Below, one piece after another: positions 1-5,949 of a stretch of DNA of 5,949 nt (position 1 is its first letter; each line of letters starts with the position of its first letter). This DNA comes from Cupriavidus sp. (GTDB lineage Bacteria; Pseudomonadota; Gammaproteobacteria; Burkholderiales; Burkholderiaceae). The stretch spans positions 1 through 5,949 of the forward strand of contig JABFVP010000534.1 of assembly GCA_013362725.1 (NCBI GenBank), given 5' to 3'. The notes beneath the pieces are model-generated. The model had not been told where the DNA came from and ran no database searches. It worked only from the letters and a program-made list of their open reading frames with translations. A program made the translations under genes and the position numbers.

Positions 1-1001
1 AGTTCGCGTTCTCGGGCGTGGGCATCAATCCCCATTACGGCACGCCCGCCAATCCGGCCGGCAGCGACGGCGCCGCGCGCATTCCGGGCGGATCGTCGTC
101 GGGCGCCGCGGTATCGGTGGCGCTGGGGCTGGCGGTAGCCGCGCGCGGCAGCGACACCGGCGGCTCGATCCGCATCCCGGCCGCGCTGTGCGGCATCACC
201 GGCTTCAAGCCCACCGCGCGGCGCGTGCCGCTGGCCGGGGCCTTCCCGCTGTCATATACGCTCGACACCGCCTGCGCCATGGCGCGCACGGTCGGCGACT
301 GCATCGCGGTGGACAGCGTGATCGCCGACAGCGCGGTGTTGCCGCGCGTGACCGATCCCGCCGCCACGCGGCTGGCGATCCCGCGCCAGCTGCTGCTGGA
401 CGATCTCGACCCGGTGGTGGCGCGCGCCTTCGACCGCGCGCTGGGCCGGCTGTCGGCCGCCGGCGTGCGGCTGGAGCATGTCGACCTGCCCGAACTGAGC
501 GAACTCGCCGCGCTGAACGCGCACGGCGGCTTCAGCGCGGCCGAGGCCTATGCCATCCACCGCCACCTGCTGGCGACCCGTCGCGACCGCTACGACCCGC
601 GCGTGGCGTCGCGCATCGACCGCGGCGCCGGCATCAGCGCCGCCGACTATATCGACCTGGGCCGCGCGCGGCTGGACTGGATCGCCCGCATGGAAGCCAG
701 GCTGGCCGGCTTCGACGCCGTGGTCTGCCCCACCGTGCCGATGGTGGCGCCCGAGATCGGGCCGCTGCGCACCGATGACGCGCACTTCTTCCGCGTCAAT
801 GCCCTGCTGTTGCGCAATACCTCGGCCTTCAATTTCTTCGACGGCTGCTCGCTGTCCATGCCCTGCCACGCGCCGGACGAGCTGCCGGTGGGGCTGATGC
901 TGTCGCACGGGCCGATGCGCGACGCCGCGCTGCTCGGCACGGCGCTTGCATTGGAACGCATCGTGCAGCCCATCGTGCAGCCCTCAGCGCGCGACGACTG
1001 A
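1..1001 (+). CDS. Amidase-signature family amidase, 5'-truncated by the window edge
   Basis: This is the C-terminal part (about 332 residues) of an amidase-signature enzyme, a serine hydrolase family that splits carboxamides to acid plus ammonia or amine. The frame is open from base 3 (FAFSGVGINPHYGTP) and ends with TGA at 999-1001; the true start lies upstream, so the GTG at 18 is not a start. The full family signature is visible: GGSSSGAA (bases 87-110), then GSDTGGSIRIPA. The nucleophile is the Ser at 165-167 and the cis-Ser is the Ser at 93-95, 24 residues apart as in known family members. The catalytic Lys should lie in the missing N-terminus. Further family blocks are GFKPTARRVP, CPTVP (726-740), the Asn-rich block at 816 and LPVGLML (882 on). 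The family is usually about 450 residues, so about 100-130 are missing. Substrate is not predictable; some amidase-signature enzymes act on D-amino-acid amides, which would suit the dadA neighbour (inference). Confidence 0.95.
   Translation, partial: FAFSGVGINPHYGTPANPAGSDGAARIPGGSSSGAAVSVALGLAVAARGSDTGGSIRIPAALCGITGFKPTARRVPLAGAFPLSYTLDTACAMARTVGDCIAVDSVIADSAVLPRVTDPAATRLAIPRQLLLDDLDPVVARAFDRALGRLSAAGVRLEHVDLPELSELAALNAHGGFSAAEAYAIHRHLLATRRDRYDPRVASRIDRGAGISAADYIDLGRARLDWIARMEARLAGFDAVVCPTVPMVAPEIGPLRTDDAHFFRVNALLLRNTSAFNFFDGCSLSMPCHAPDELPVGLMLSHGPMRDAALLGTALALERIVQPIVQPSARDD
960..983 (+). repeat. Perfect 12-bp tandem duplication in the amidase tail
   Basis: The unit ATCGTGCAGCCC occurs twice with no spacer (960-971 and 972-983), encoding IVQP-IVQP in frame just before the last five residues of the amidase. 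It lies beyond the last conserved family block, so it probably does not affect catalysis. The exact match at the DNA level points to a recent slippage or duplication event. Confidence 0.9.
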
Positions 1002-1068
1002 GCCCGCCGCCGCGCCGTTGATCTTGCGCCGCGCGCCCGGCCCGGAGCCAGGGCTGCGCGTGGCACCA

Positions 1069-1094
1069 GGTAGTACGCAACCCGCTGTACCACC
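1069..1094 (+). promoter_or_regulatory. Imperfect inverted repeat upstream of dctP: candidate operator or 5'-UTR hairpin
   Basis: Half-sites GGTAGTAC (1069-1076) and GTACCACC (1087-1094) pair at 7 of 8 positions around a 10-base loop. The element ends 19 bp before the Shine-Dalgarno site of the TRAP receptor gene, in the only sizeable gap between the amidase and transporter genes. It could be a repressor or activator site controlling the transporter genes, or an mRNA hairpin. I cannot assign it to a regulator family, and no sigma-70 promoter with good -35 and -10 boxes is visible in 1002-1126. Confidence 0.4.
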
Positions 1095-1113
1095 GCGCCC
1101 CCGCGCGCACACC

Positions 1114-1120
1114 AGGAGAG
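1114..1120 (+). promoter_or_regulatory. Shine-Dalgarno site of dctP
   Basis: AGGAGAG lies 6 bases before the ATG at 1127. It selects that ATG over the in-frame ATG at 1142, which would cut into the signal peptide. Confidence 0.8.
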
Positions 1121-1126
1121 ATCGAG

Positions 1127-2092
1127 ATGCGAGTCAAGGCAATGATCGCGGCCACGCTGATGCTGGCCGCCGTGGCGGCACAGGCGGACACCAAGTGGGA
1201 CCTGCCCACCGGCTACCCCGTCGCCAACCTGCACACCGAGAACCTGCAGCAGATGGCCAGCGACGTCGACAAGGCCACCGGCGGCAAGCTCAAGATCATG
1301 CTGCATCCGAACGGGTCGCTGCTCAAGGCCAACGAGATCAAGCGCGGCGTGCAGACCGGCCAGGTGCAGATGGGCGAGATCCTGATGTCGCTGCTGGCCA
1401 ACGAGAACCCGATCTTCGGCGTCGACGCGGTGCCGTTCCTGGCCACCAGCTATGCCGATGCCTACAGGCTGTGGCAAGCCTCGCGCCCGGTCACGGAGAA
1501 GGTGCTCGACAAGCAGGGGCTGAAGCTGCTGTACGCGGTGGCCTGGCCGCCGCAGGGCATCTACGCCAACAAGCCGATCCATTCGGCCGCCGACATGAAG
1601 GGCCTGAAGTGGCGCGCCTACAATCCCGCCACCTCGCGCATCGCCGAGCTGGTCGGCGCGCAGCCGGTCACGATCCAGGCCGCCGACCTGGCGCAGGCGC
1701 TCGCCACCGGCACCGTCAACTCCTTCATGTCGTCGGGAGCGACCGGCGTCGACACCAAGGTGTGGGAGAGCGTGAAGTACTTCTATGCCGTCGATGCCTG
1801 GCTGCCCAAGAACATGCTGGTGGTCAGCAAGAAGGCCTTCGCGGCGCTCGACAAACCCACCCAGGACGCGCTGCTCAAGGCTGTCGCCGACGCCGAGAAG
1901 CGCGGCTGGCAGGTGTCGGAGCAGAAGACCAGGGAATACCTGGCCACGCTCGCCAAAAACGGCATGACGGTGCAGCCGCCGTCGCCGCAGCTCAAGGCCG
2001 ACATGCAGAAGCTGGGCCAGACCATGGTCGACGACTGGGCCAAGAGCGCGGGCCCTGACGGCAAGGCCATCCTCGACGCCTACCGCAAGTAG
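1127..2092 (+). CDS. dctP: TRAP transporter periplasmic solute-binding protein (DctP family)
   Basis: The 321-residue protein is the extracytoplasmic receptor of a tripartite ATP-independent periplasmic transporter. It binds the substrate in the periplasm and delivers it to the DctQ/DctM membrane pair encoded next. Residues 1-20 form a Sec signal peptide: MRVK, a hydrophobic core rich in Ala and Leu, and an AQA cleavage site before Asp21. The mature part shows the usual DctP blocks: ATGGKLKIMLHPNGSL (50-65), VQTGQVQMGEI (75-85), DAVPFLATSY (100-109), DMKGLKWRAYNPATSR (156-171) and GAQPVTIQAADLAQAL (177-192). Arg163 fits the conserved arginine that holds a substrate carboxylate in this family, so an organic or amino acid ligand is likely; the exact ligand is unknown. 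Length is typical. The TAG stop is 95 bp before dctQ. The symbol follows the family and does not imply C4-dicarboxylate specificity. Confidence 0.96.
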   Translation: MRVKAMIAATLMLAAVAAQADTKWDLPTGYPVANLHTENLQQMASDVDKATGGKLKIMLHPNGSLLKANEIKRGVQTGQVQMGEILMSLLANENPIFGVDAVPFLATSYADAYRLWQASRPVTEKVLDKQGLKLLYAVAWPPQGIYANKPIHSAADMKGLKWRAYNPATSRIAELVGAQPVTIQAADLAQALATGTVNSFMSSGATGVDTKVWESVKYFYAVDAWLPKNMLVVSKKAFAALDKPTQDALLKAVADAEKRGWQVSEQKTREYLATLAKNGMTVQPPSPQLKADMQKLGQTMVDDWAKSAGPDGKAILDAYRK

Positions 2093-2132
2093 GCCCTCGG
2101 ATCCGCGTCCCGCCGACCTCCAGCGTCCTGCA

Positions 2133-2163
2133 GCGCGGCCGCGCCGGCTGCCATGCGGCGCGC
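2133..2163 (+). promoter_or_regulatory. GC-rich stem-loop between dctP and dctQ
   Basis: Bases 2133-2142 can pair with 2155-2163 as 5 bp, one bulged G and 4 bp, all G-C, with a 12-base loop. An alternative 7-bp all-GC stem is 2140-2146 with 2156-2162. The first arm also contains the perfect 12-bp palindrome GCGCGGCCGCGC (2133-2144). No T-run follows, so it is not a standard intrinsic terminator. A role in protecting the 3' end of the receptor mRNA, giving more receptor than permease, is inference. Short GC palindromes also arise by chance at this base composition. Confidence 0.35.
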
Positions 2164-2187
2164 CCATCCTTATCTTCGCCGCCCATC

Positions 2188-2739
2188 ATGCCCACTGCCC
2201 CCTCCCCCAAGCGCTGGCTCGACCGCGTGCTGGACCTGTTCGCCACGCTCGGCGCGCTGTGCATCCTTGCCGTCTGCGTGATCATGATCCTGATGTCGCT
2301 GTCGCGCGAAACCTCGGTGATCTTCAAGGGCGGCGACGATATCGTGGCCTGGCTGTGCGCCGCCTCCGCCTTCTTGGTGCTCGGCCAGACCTTCCAGCAT
2401 GGCGGCATCGTGCGCGTGGAGATGCTGCTGTCGGCGCTCGGCCCGCGCCGGCGCTGGCTGCTGGAACTGGTCTCGCTGACCATCTGCCTGGTGTTCGCCG
2501 CCTATGCAACCTGGGCGCTGGGCACCTTTGCCTGGCAGAGCTGGGACATCGGCGATGTCTCGCAGGGCCAGATCGTGATCCCGCTGTGGATACCGCAGAG
2601 TTTCGCGGTGCTGGGCTGCACCGGTTTCCTGCTGGCGGTCGCCGACGAATGGCTGCGCGTGGTGCGGCGGCAGAAGCCGCGCTACCAGCTGGCCCAGGAA
2701 GCCAAGCTTGCCGCCGGCGATTTCGGGGAGACGGTCTGA
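2188..2739 (+). CDS. dctQ: TRAP transporter small permease subunit (DctQ family)
   Basis: The 183-residue inner-membrane protein is the small subunit that pairs with DctM in a TRAP transporter. Four hydrophobic segments are visible at about 14-38, 50-70, 90-113 and 129-152, the standard DctQ topology. The block GGDDIVAWLCAASAFLVLGQ (48-67) followed by QHGGIVRVEMLL (70-81) is the family core. The basic C-terminal tail (VVRRQKPRYQ) should be cytoplasmic. Length is normal for the family (about 160-190). The ATG at 2188 is the only ATG, GTG or TTG in this frame after the dctP stop, yet it has no recognisable Shine-Dalgarno sequence; the preceding 20 bases are pyrimidine-rich. Its stop codon overlaps the dctM start by one base. 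Poor initiation may help keep the membrane subunits below the receptor level (inference). Confidence 0.95.
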   Translation: MPTAPSPKRWLDRVLDLFATLGALCILAVCVIMILMSLSRETSVIFKGGDDIVAWLCAASAFLVLGQTFQHGGIVRVEMLLSALGPRRRWLLELVSLTICLVFAAYATWALGTFAWQSWDIGDVSQGQIVIPLWIPQSFAVLGCTGFLLAVADEWLRVVRRQKPRYQLAQEAKLAAGDFGETV

Positions 2740-4049
2740 TGAGCACGGTCGTGGTTGCACTGATCCTGCTGCTGGTGCTGATCGTCTTCCTCGCGCTGGG
2801 CGCGTGGATCCCCGTGGCCATCGCGGTCACCTCGTGGGTCGGGCTGGTGGTGTTCTCCGACCGCGAGGCGCTGGTAAGCCTGGCCAATGCGTGGTGGTCG
2901 TCGAGCGCCTCGTACACGCTGGCGTCGCTGCCGCTGTTCGTGTGGATGGGCGAGATCCTGTTCCGCACCCGGCTGTCCGAGCAGATGTTCAACGGGCTGT
3001 CGCCATGGCTGAGCTGGCTGCCCGGGCGGCTGATGCACGTCAACATCCTGGGCTGCGGCATCTTCGGCTCGGTGTCGGGCTCGTCGGCGGCCACCTGCGC
3101 CACCATCGCCAAGTCGGCCTTGCCCGAGCTGACCCGGCGCGGCTACGACGAGCGCGTCACGCTGGGCTCGCTGTCGTGCGCCGGCACGCTCGGCATCCTG
3201 ATCCCGCCGTCGATCACGATGGTGGTGTACGCGGTCTCGGCCGACGTGTCGATCATCCGCGTGTTCCTGGCCGGCTTTATCCCGGGGCTGCTGCTGATGC
3301 TGCTGTTCTCGGGCTATATCGTGGTCTGGGCCCTGGCCAACCCGGACAAGACCCCGGCGTCGGAGCATTTCGGCTGGCGCTCGCGGCTGGCCTCGTTCCG
3401 CCAGCTGTTGCCTTGCATCGTGCTGATTGCCTTCATCACCTGGATCATGGTGACCGGCTACGCCACCGCCACCGAAGCCGCCGCCTATGGCGTGGTCGCG
3501 TCGCTGGCGCTGGCGTGGGTGGGCGGCTCGCTCACGCGCGCGGCCTTCTGGGACAGCCTGATGTCGGCCACGCGCCTGACCGCGATGATCATGTTCGTGC
3601 TGGGCGCGACCTCGTTCCTGTCGGTCACCATGAGCTTTACCGGCATCCCGCGCGCGCTGGCGGAGTGGGTGGCTGCGCTGCAGCTGTCGCCGTGGGCGCT
3701 GATCGCGGTGCTGACGGTGATCTACATCGTGCTGGGCACGGCGCTGGACGGCATCTCGATGATCGCGCTGACCACCGCCACGGTGCTGCCGATGGTGCAG
3801 GCAGCCGGCTTCGACCTGGTCTGGTTCGGCATCTTCATCGTGCTGCTGGTGGAGATCGCCGAAGTCACGCCGCCGGTGGGCTTCAACCTGTTCGTGCTGC
3901 AAAGCATGACCGGCAAGGACAGCAACTACATCGCGCGGGTCTCGCTGCCGTTCTTCATGATGATGGTGGTGGCAATCGCCATCGTCACGATCTGGCCCGG
4001 CATGGTGACGTGGCTGCCGGACGCGGTCATGCAGCAGGAGGTGAAGTAG
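2739..4049 (+). CDS. dctM: TRAP transporter large permease subunit (DctM family)
   Basis: The 436-residue, very hydrophobic inner-membrane protein is the ion-coupled transport subunit of the TRAP system. About eleven or twelve hydrophobic stretches run from residue 4 to about 425. Family motifs are clear: GSVSGSSAATCATIAKSALP (110-129), GTLGILIPPSITMVVYAV (149-166), GTALDGISMIALT, and EVTPPVGFNLFVLQSM (375-390). Length matches the usual 425-435. The start is the ATG at 2739, in the arrangement TGATG with the dctQ stop, and GGGGAG at 2725-2730 lies 8 bases upstream, so translation is probably coupled to dctQ. The frame stays open far upstream inside dctQ, but only this start gives the standard DctM N-terminus (MSTVVVALILLLVLIVFLAL). 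The substrate should be that of the neighbouring DctP receptor. Confidence 0.97.
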   Translation: MSTVVVALILLLVLIVFLALGAWIPVAIAVTSWVGLVVFSDREALVSLANAWWSSSASYTLASLPLFVWMGEILFRTRLSEQMFNGLSPWLSWLPGRLMHVNILGCGIFGSVSGSSAATCATIAKSALPELTRRGYDERVTLGSLSCAGTLGILIPPSITMVVYAVSADVSIIRVFLAGFIPGLLLMLLFSGYIVVWALANPDKTPASEHFGWRSRLASFRQLLPCIVLIAFITWIMVTGYATATEAAAYGVVASLALAWVGGSLTRAAFWDSLMSATRLTAMIMFVLGATSFLSVTMSFTGIPRALAEWVAALQLSPWALIAVLTVIYIVLGTALDGISMIALTTATVLPMVQAAGFDLVWFGIFIVLLVEIAEVTPPVGFNLFVLQSMTGKDSNYIARVSLPFFMMMVVAIAIVTIWPGMVTWLPDAVMQQEVK

Positions 4050-4076
4050 CCTTGGCCCGCATGGCAACGGACACGC

Positions 4077-4091
4077 GAGGGAGGTTCCCGC
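4077..4091 (+). promoter_or_regulatory. Shine-Dalgarno site of dadA, partly in a small hairpin
   Basis: GAGGGAGG (4077-4084) is a strong ribosome site, set rather far (11 bases) before the ATG at 4096. GGGA (4079-4082) can pair with TCCC (4086-4089) across a 3-base loop, which would cover part of the site. The stem is only 4 bp, so an effect on translation is uncertain. Confidence 0.5.
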
Positions 4092-4095
4092 GGCG

Positions 4096-5403
4096 ATGCA
4101 TGTGATCGTGATCGGCGCCGGCGCGATCGGAGTCGCTTCGGCGTGGTACCTGCGCCAGGCCGGTTTCGACGTGACCGTGCTCGAGCGCCGCGGCGCGCCG
4201 GCACAGGAAGCCAGCTTCGGCAATGCCGGCGTGATCGCGCCCGGCTACGTCACGCCCTGGGCCGCGCCCGGCATGCCGGCCAAGATCCTGCGCACGCTGT
4301 TCGCGCGCGAGGCGCCGGTGCTGTTCCGCCCCGCCGCGGACCCGGCGATGTGGCGCTGGATCGCACGCTGGCTGCGCGAATGCCGGCTCGAGCGCTACCG
4401 CGCCAACAAGCTGCGCATGCAGCGGCTGGCATTCTACAGCCGCGCCTGCCTGCACCGGCTGCGCAGCGAGCTGGAGATCGACTACGAGCAGTCGCAAGGC
4501 TACCTGCAGCTGTTCCGCAGCGCGCGCGACCTGGACCTGGCCGGACCCGCCATCGCCCTGCTGCGCGAGAACAACGTGCCGCACCGGCTGGTCAGCGCCG
4601 CCGAATGCCGCCGGATCGAACCGGGCCTGGCCGCCGGCACGCCGCTGGCCGGCGGCCTGCACCTGCCCGAGGATGAATCCGGCAACTGCCCGATGTTCGT
4701 GCGCGCGCTGCAGCGGCATGCGCAGGCCGCGGGCGTGTCGTTTCGCTTCGACACGCAGGTGACGCGCCTGCGGCCCGGCGCGGCAGGCAAGCTGGAGGTC
4801 GAGCTGTCTGAATCCAGCGGTCGGGGTACGACAGAAGTGCTCGGTGCCGAGCGCGTGCTGGTTGCCGCCGGCGCCGACAGTGCCGCGCTGCTGCGCCCGC
4901 TGGGCCTGCGCGTGCCGCTGTATCCGGTCAAGGGCTATTCGATCACGGTAATGATCCGCGACGAACTGCAGGCCCCGCTGGGCGCGCTGATGGACGAGTC
5001 GTACAAGGTCGCGCTGACGCGCATGGGCAACCGGCTGCGCGTGGCCGGCACGGCGGAGCTGGGCTCGCGCCGGCTCGACCTGCGCCCCGCCGCGCTCAAC
5101 ACGCTGGTCAAGGTCGCGCGCGACTGGTTCCCGGTCGCCGGCAACTACCAGGAGGCCACGCAATGGACCGGCGCCCGGCCGATGCTGCCCGACGGCCCGC
5201 CGCTGATCGGACCCACCGCGGTGCCCGGGTTGTTCCTGAACCTCGGCCATGGTTCGACGGGCTGGGCGATGAGCTGCGGATCAGGCAAGATTGCGGCTGA
5301 CCAGATCGCCGCCAGCGCTGGCGCTTGCGCCGGCCGCGGCGGCCCGGAGATCGACATGGAAGGCCTGCTGCCCGACCGCTACGGGCTGGGGCCGGCCAAT
5401 TGA
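4096..5403 (+). CDS. dadA: FAD-dependent D-amino-acid dehydrogenase (DadA family)
   Basis: The 435-residue protein belongs to the DAO/DadA flavoenzyme family. DadA enzymes oxidatively deaminate D-amino acids to 2-keto acids and ammonia, passing electrons to the respiratory chain at the inner face of the membrane. The N-terminus MHVIVIGAGAIGVASAWYLR is the FAD-binding Rossmann strand with GxGxxG at 7-12. It continues with a DadA-like block, FGNAGVIAPGYVTPWAAPG, about residues 42-60. Other DadA hallmarks are DESGNC (193-198), YPVKGYS (276-282), the DESYKVALTRMGNRLRVAGT block, WTGARPMLPDG, and the C-terminal flavin motif GHGSTGWAMSCGSGK (384-398). Length matches E. coli DadA (432 as remembered). 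No alanine racemase (dadX) is adjacent, so this may be a paralogue for another D-amino, imino or N-substituted amino acid. It lies 46 bp after dctM on the same strand, consistent with co-transcription. Confidence 0.92.
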   Translation: MHVIVIGAGAIGVASAWYLRQAGFDVTVLERRGAPAQEASFGNAGVIAPGYVTPWAAPGMPAKILRTLFAREAPVLFRPAADPAMWRWIARWLRECRLERYRANKLRMQRLAFYSRACLHRLRSELEIDYEQSQGYLQLFRSARDLDLAGPAIALLRENNVPHRLVSAAECRRIEPGLAAGTPLAGGLHLPEDESGNCPMFVRALQRHAQAAGVSFRFDTQVTRLRPGAAGKLEVELSESSGRGTTEVLGAERVLVAAGADSAALLRPLGLRVPLYPVKGYSITVMIRDELQAPLGALMDESYKVALTRMGNRLRVAGTAELGSRRLDLRPAALNTLVKVARDWFPVAGNYQEATQWTGARPMLPDGPPLIGPTAVPGLFLNLGHGSTGWAMSCGSGKIAADQIAASAGACAGRGGPEIDMEGLLPDRYGLGPAN

Positions 5404-5410
5404 GCCCGAC

Positions 5411-5949
5411 ATGACCCGCTCTGCCGCAACCCTCATCACGCCCACCGACCACGAACACGGCTGGCTTCCCCTCGATGCCGCCGCAACGGAACCGGTGCCG
5501 CTCTACGACGTGGCCGCGATCCGCCGCCTCGAGCACGCCGCGCTGGCGCAGTTGCCGGCCTTCACGCTGATGTCGCGCGCCGGCACGGCCGCGGCGCGCT
5601 GGCTTGCCTGCCATGCGCCCGACGGCCCGTTGCTGCTCCTGGCCGGCCCCGGCAACAACGGCGGCGATGCGCTGGTCGCCGCCACCCAGCTGCATCGCGC
5701 CGGGCGCGCGGTGCAGGTCTGGCTGGCCGCCGATCCGCAGCGCCTGCCGTCCGATGCCGCCACCGCGTGGCAGCAGGCGCAGGCCGCAGGCGTGCCGTCG
5801 AGCGTGATGGCGGACCCGGACGCCGCGCAGGACGCGCCCTGGCCCGCCGGCACCGCCGCGATCGTCGACGGCCTGCTTGGCATCGGCCTGAACCGTCCCG
5901 CCGACGGCCGCATGGCGTGGTGGATCGACCAGCTCAACCGCGCCGCACT
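5411..5949 (+). CDS. nnr: NAD(P)H-hydrate epimerase (YjeF N-terminal domain), perhaps bifunctional Nnr; 3'-truncated
   Basis: The frame is open from ATG 5411 to the right edge (179 whole codons) and encodes a YjeF_N domain. This domain interconverts the R and S forms of NAD(P)HX, the damaged hydrated cofactors, so that the dehydratase can repair the S form. The motifs are LYDVAAIRRLEHAAL (31-45), TLMSRAGTAAA (52-62), LLAGPGNNGGDALVAA (76-91) and AAIVDGLLGIGLNRP (149-163), where Asp153 fits the conserved catalytic acid. A C-terminal dehydratase domain (NnrD), as in bacterial fused forms of about 500 residues, would lie beyond the window and cannot be checked. The start is 7 bp after the dadA stop with no obvious ribosome site. 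The first 30 residues precede the domain and are poorly conserved, so a later start is possible. Codon use matches the neighbours. Confidence 0.92.
   Translation, partial: MTRSAATLITPTDHEHGWLPLDAAATEPVPLYDVAAIRRLEHAALAQLPAFTLMSRAGTAAARWLACHAPDGPLLLLAGPGNNGGDALVAATQLHRAGRAVQVWLAADPQRLPSDAATAWQQAQAAGVPSSVMADPDAAQDAPWPAGTAAIVDGLLGIGLNRPADGRMAWWIDQLNRAA

Noticed and set aside
1002..1060. Intrinsic terminator after the amidase or a sigma-70 promoter starting at TTGATC (1018-1023)
   Set aside because: There is no stable stem followed by a T-run, and no -10-like hexamer at 16-18 bp from the TTGATC.
1061..1078. Sigma-54 promoter candidate: perfect -24 box TGGCAC at 1061-1066
   Set aside because: The GC expected for the -12 box should fall at 1074-1075, but those bases are TA; the nearest GC is 3 bases too far, so the spacing rule fails.
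946..2058. Plus-strand open frame of 370 codons overlapping dctP
   Set aside because: It is out of frame with the clear DctP protein; the Arg/Gly/Ala-rich translation has no signal peptide or family motif.
647..2167. Long minus-strand open frame (506 codons) across the amidase end and dctP
   Set aside because: It is antisense to two clear family members, is rich in Arg, Gly, His and Gln, has no recognisable motif, and is a usual by-product of strong GC third-position bias.
2259..2738. N-terminal extension of dctM running back through dctQ
   Set aside because: The frame is open but overlaps dctQ almost fully, its translation is Arg-rich and not membrane-like, and the ATG at 2739 with its ribosome site gives the standard DctM N-terminus.
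2682..4223. Long minus-strand open frame (513 codons) opposite dctM
   Set aside because: It is antisense to dctM; the low-complexity His/Gln/Arg/Asp-rich translation mirrors the hydrophobic codons of the membrane protein and has no domain of its own.
4027..5250. Minus-strand open frame (407 codons) opposite dadA
   Set aside because: It is antisense to a well supported DadA homologue and has composition typical of a shadow frame.

Overview
This GC-rich window (roughly 70% G+C by eye, with codon third positions almost all G or C) reads as a beta-proteobacterial chromosome or megaplasmid segment. The codon style and the close match of the proteins to Burkholderiales families suggest Cupriavidus, Ralstonia or a near relative. 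That placement is inference, because no rRNA or other phylogenetic marker is present.

Six genes lie on the plus strand and fill almost the whole window. From left to right: (1) the C-terminal three quarters of an amidase-signature hydrolase, cut by the left edge (1-1001); (2) a 125-bp gap with an imperfect inverted repeat and a good Shine-Dalgarno site; (3) a periplasmic TRAP solute receptor, dctP-like (1127-2092); (4) a 95-bp gap with a GC-rich stem-loop and no ribosome site; (5) the small TRAP membrane subunit dctQ (2188-2739), which overlaps by one base (6) the large TRAP permease dctM (2739-4049); (7) a 46-bp gap; (8) a DadA-type FAD-dependent D-amino-acid dehydrogenase (4096-5403); and (9) 7 bp later, the start of an NAD(P)HX-repair protein with a YjeF N-terminal epimerase domain, cut by the right edge (5411-5949).

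The amidase, transporter and dehydrogenase look like one uptake-and-catabolism cassette. The TRAP system would import an organic acid or amino-acid derivative driven by an ion gradient. The amidase would release an amino or carboxylic acid from an amide. The DadA homologue would oxidise a D-amino or related acid to the keto acid and pass electrons to the respiratory chain. The individual substrates cannot be read from the sequence. The NAD(P)HX-repair gene is a housekeeping metabolite-repair function and may only be a neighbour, although it follows dadA too closely to have an ordinary promoter in the gap.

I found no rRNA, tRNA, CRISPR, insertion sequence or clear intrinsic terminator. I saw no evidence of a wholly new biological system. 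The points worth a second look are the substrate logic of the cassette, a short tandem duplication in the amidase tail, the intergenic hairpins, and a possible small upstream reading frame coupled to dadA.
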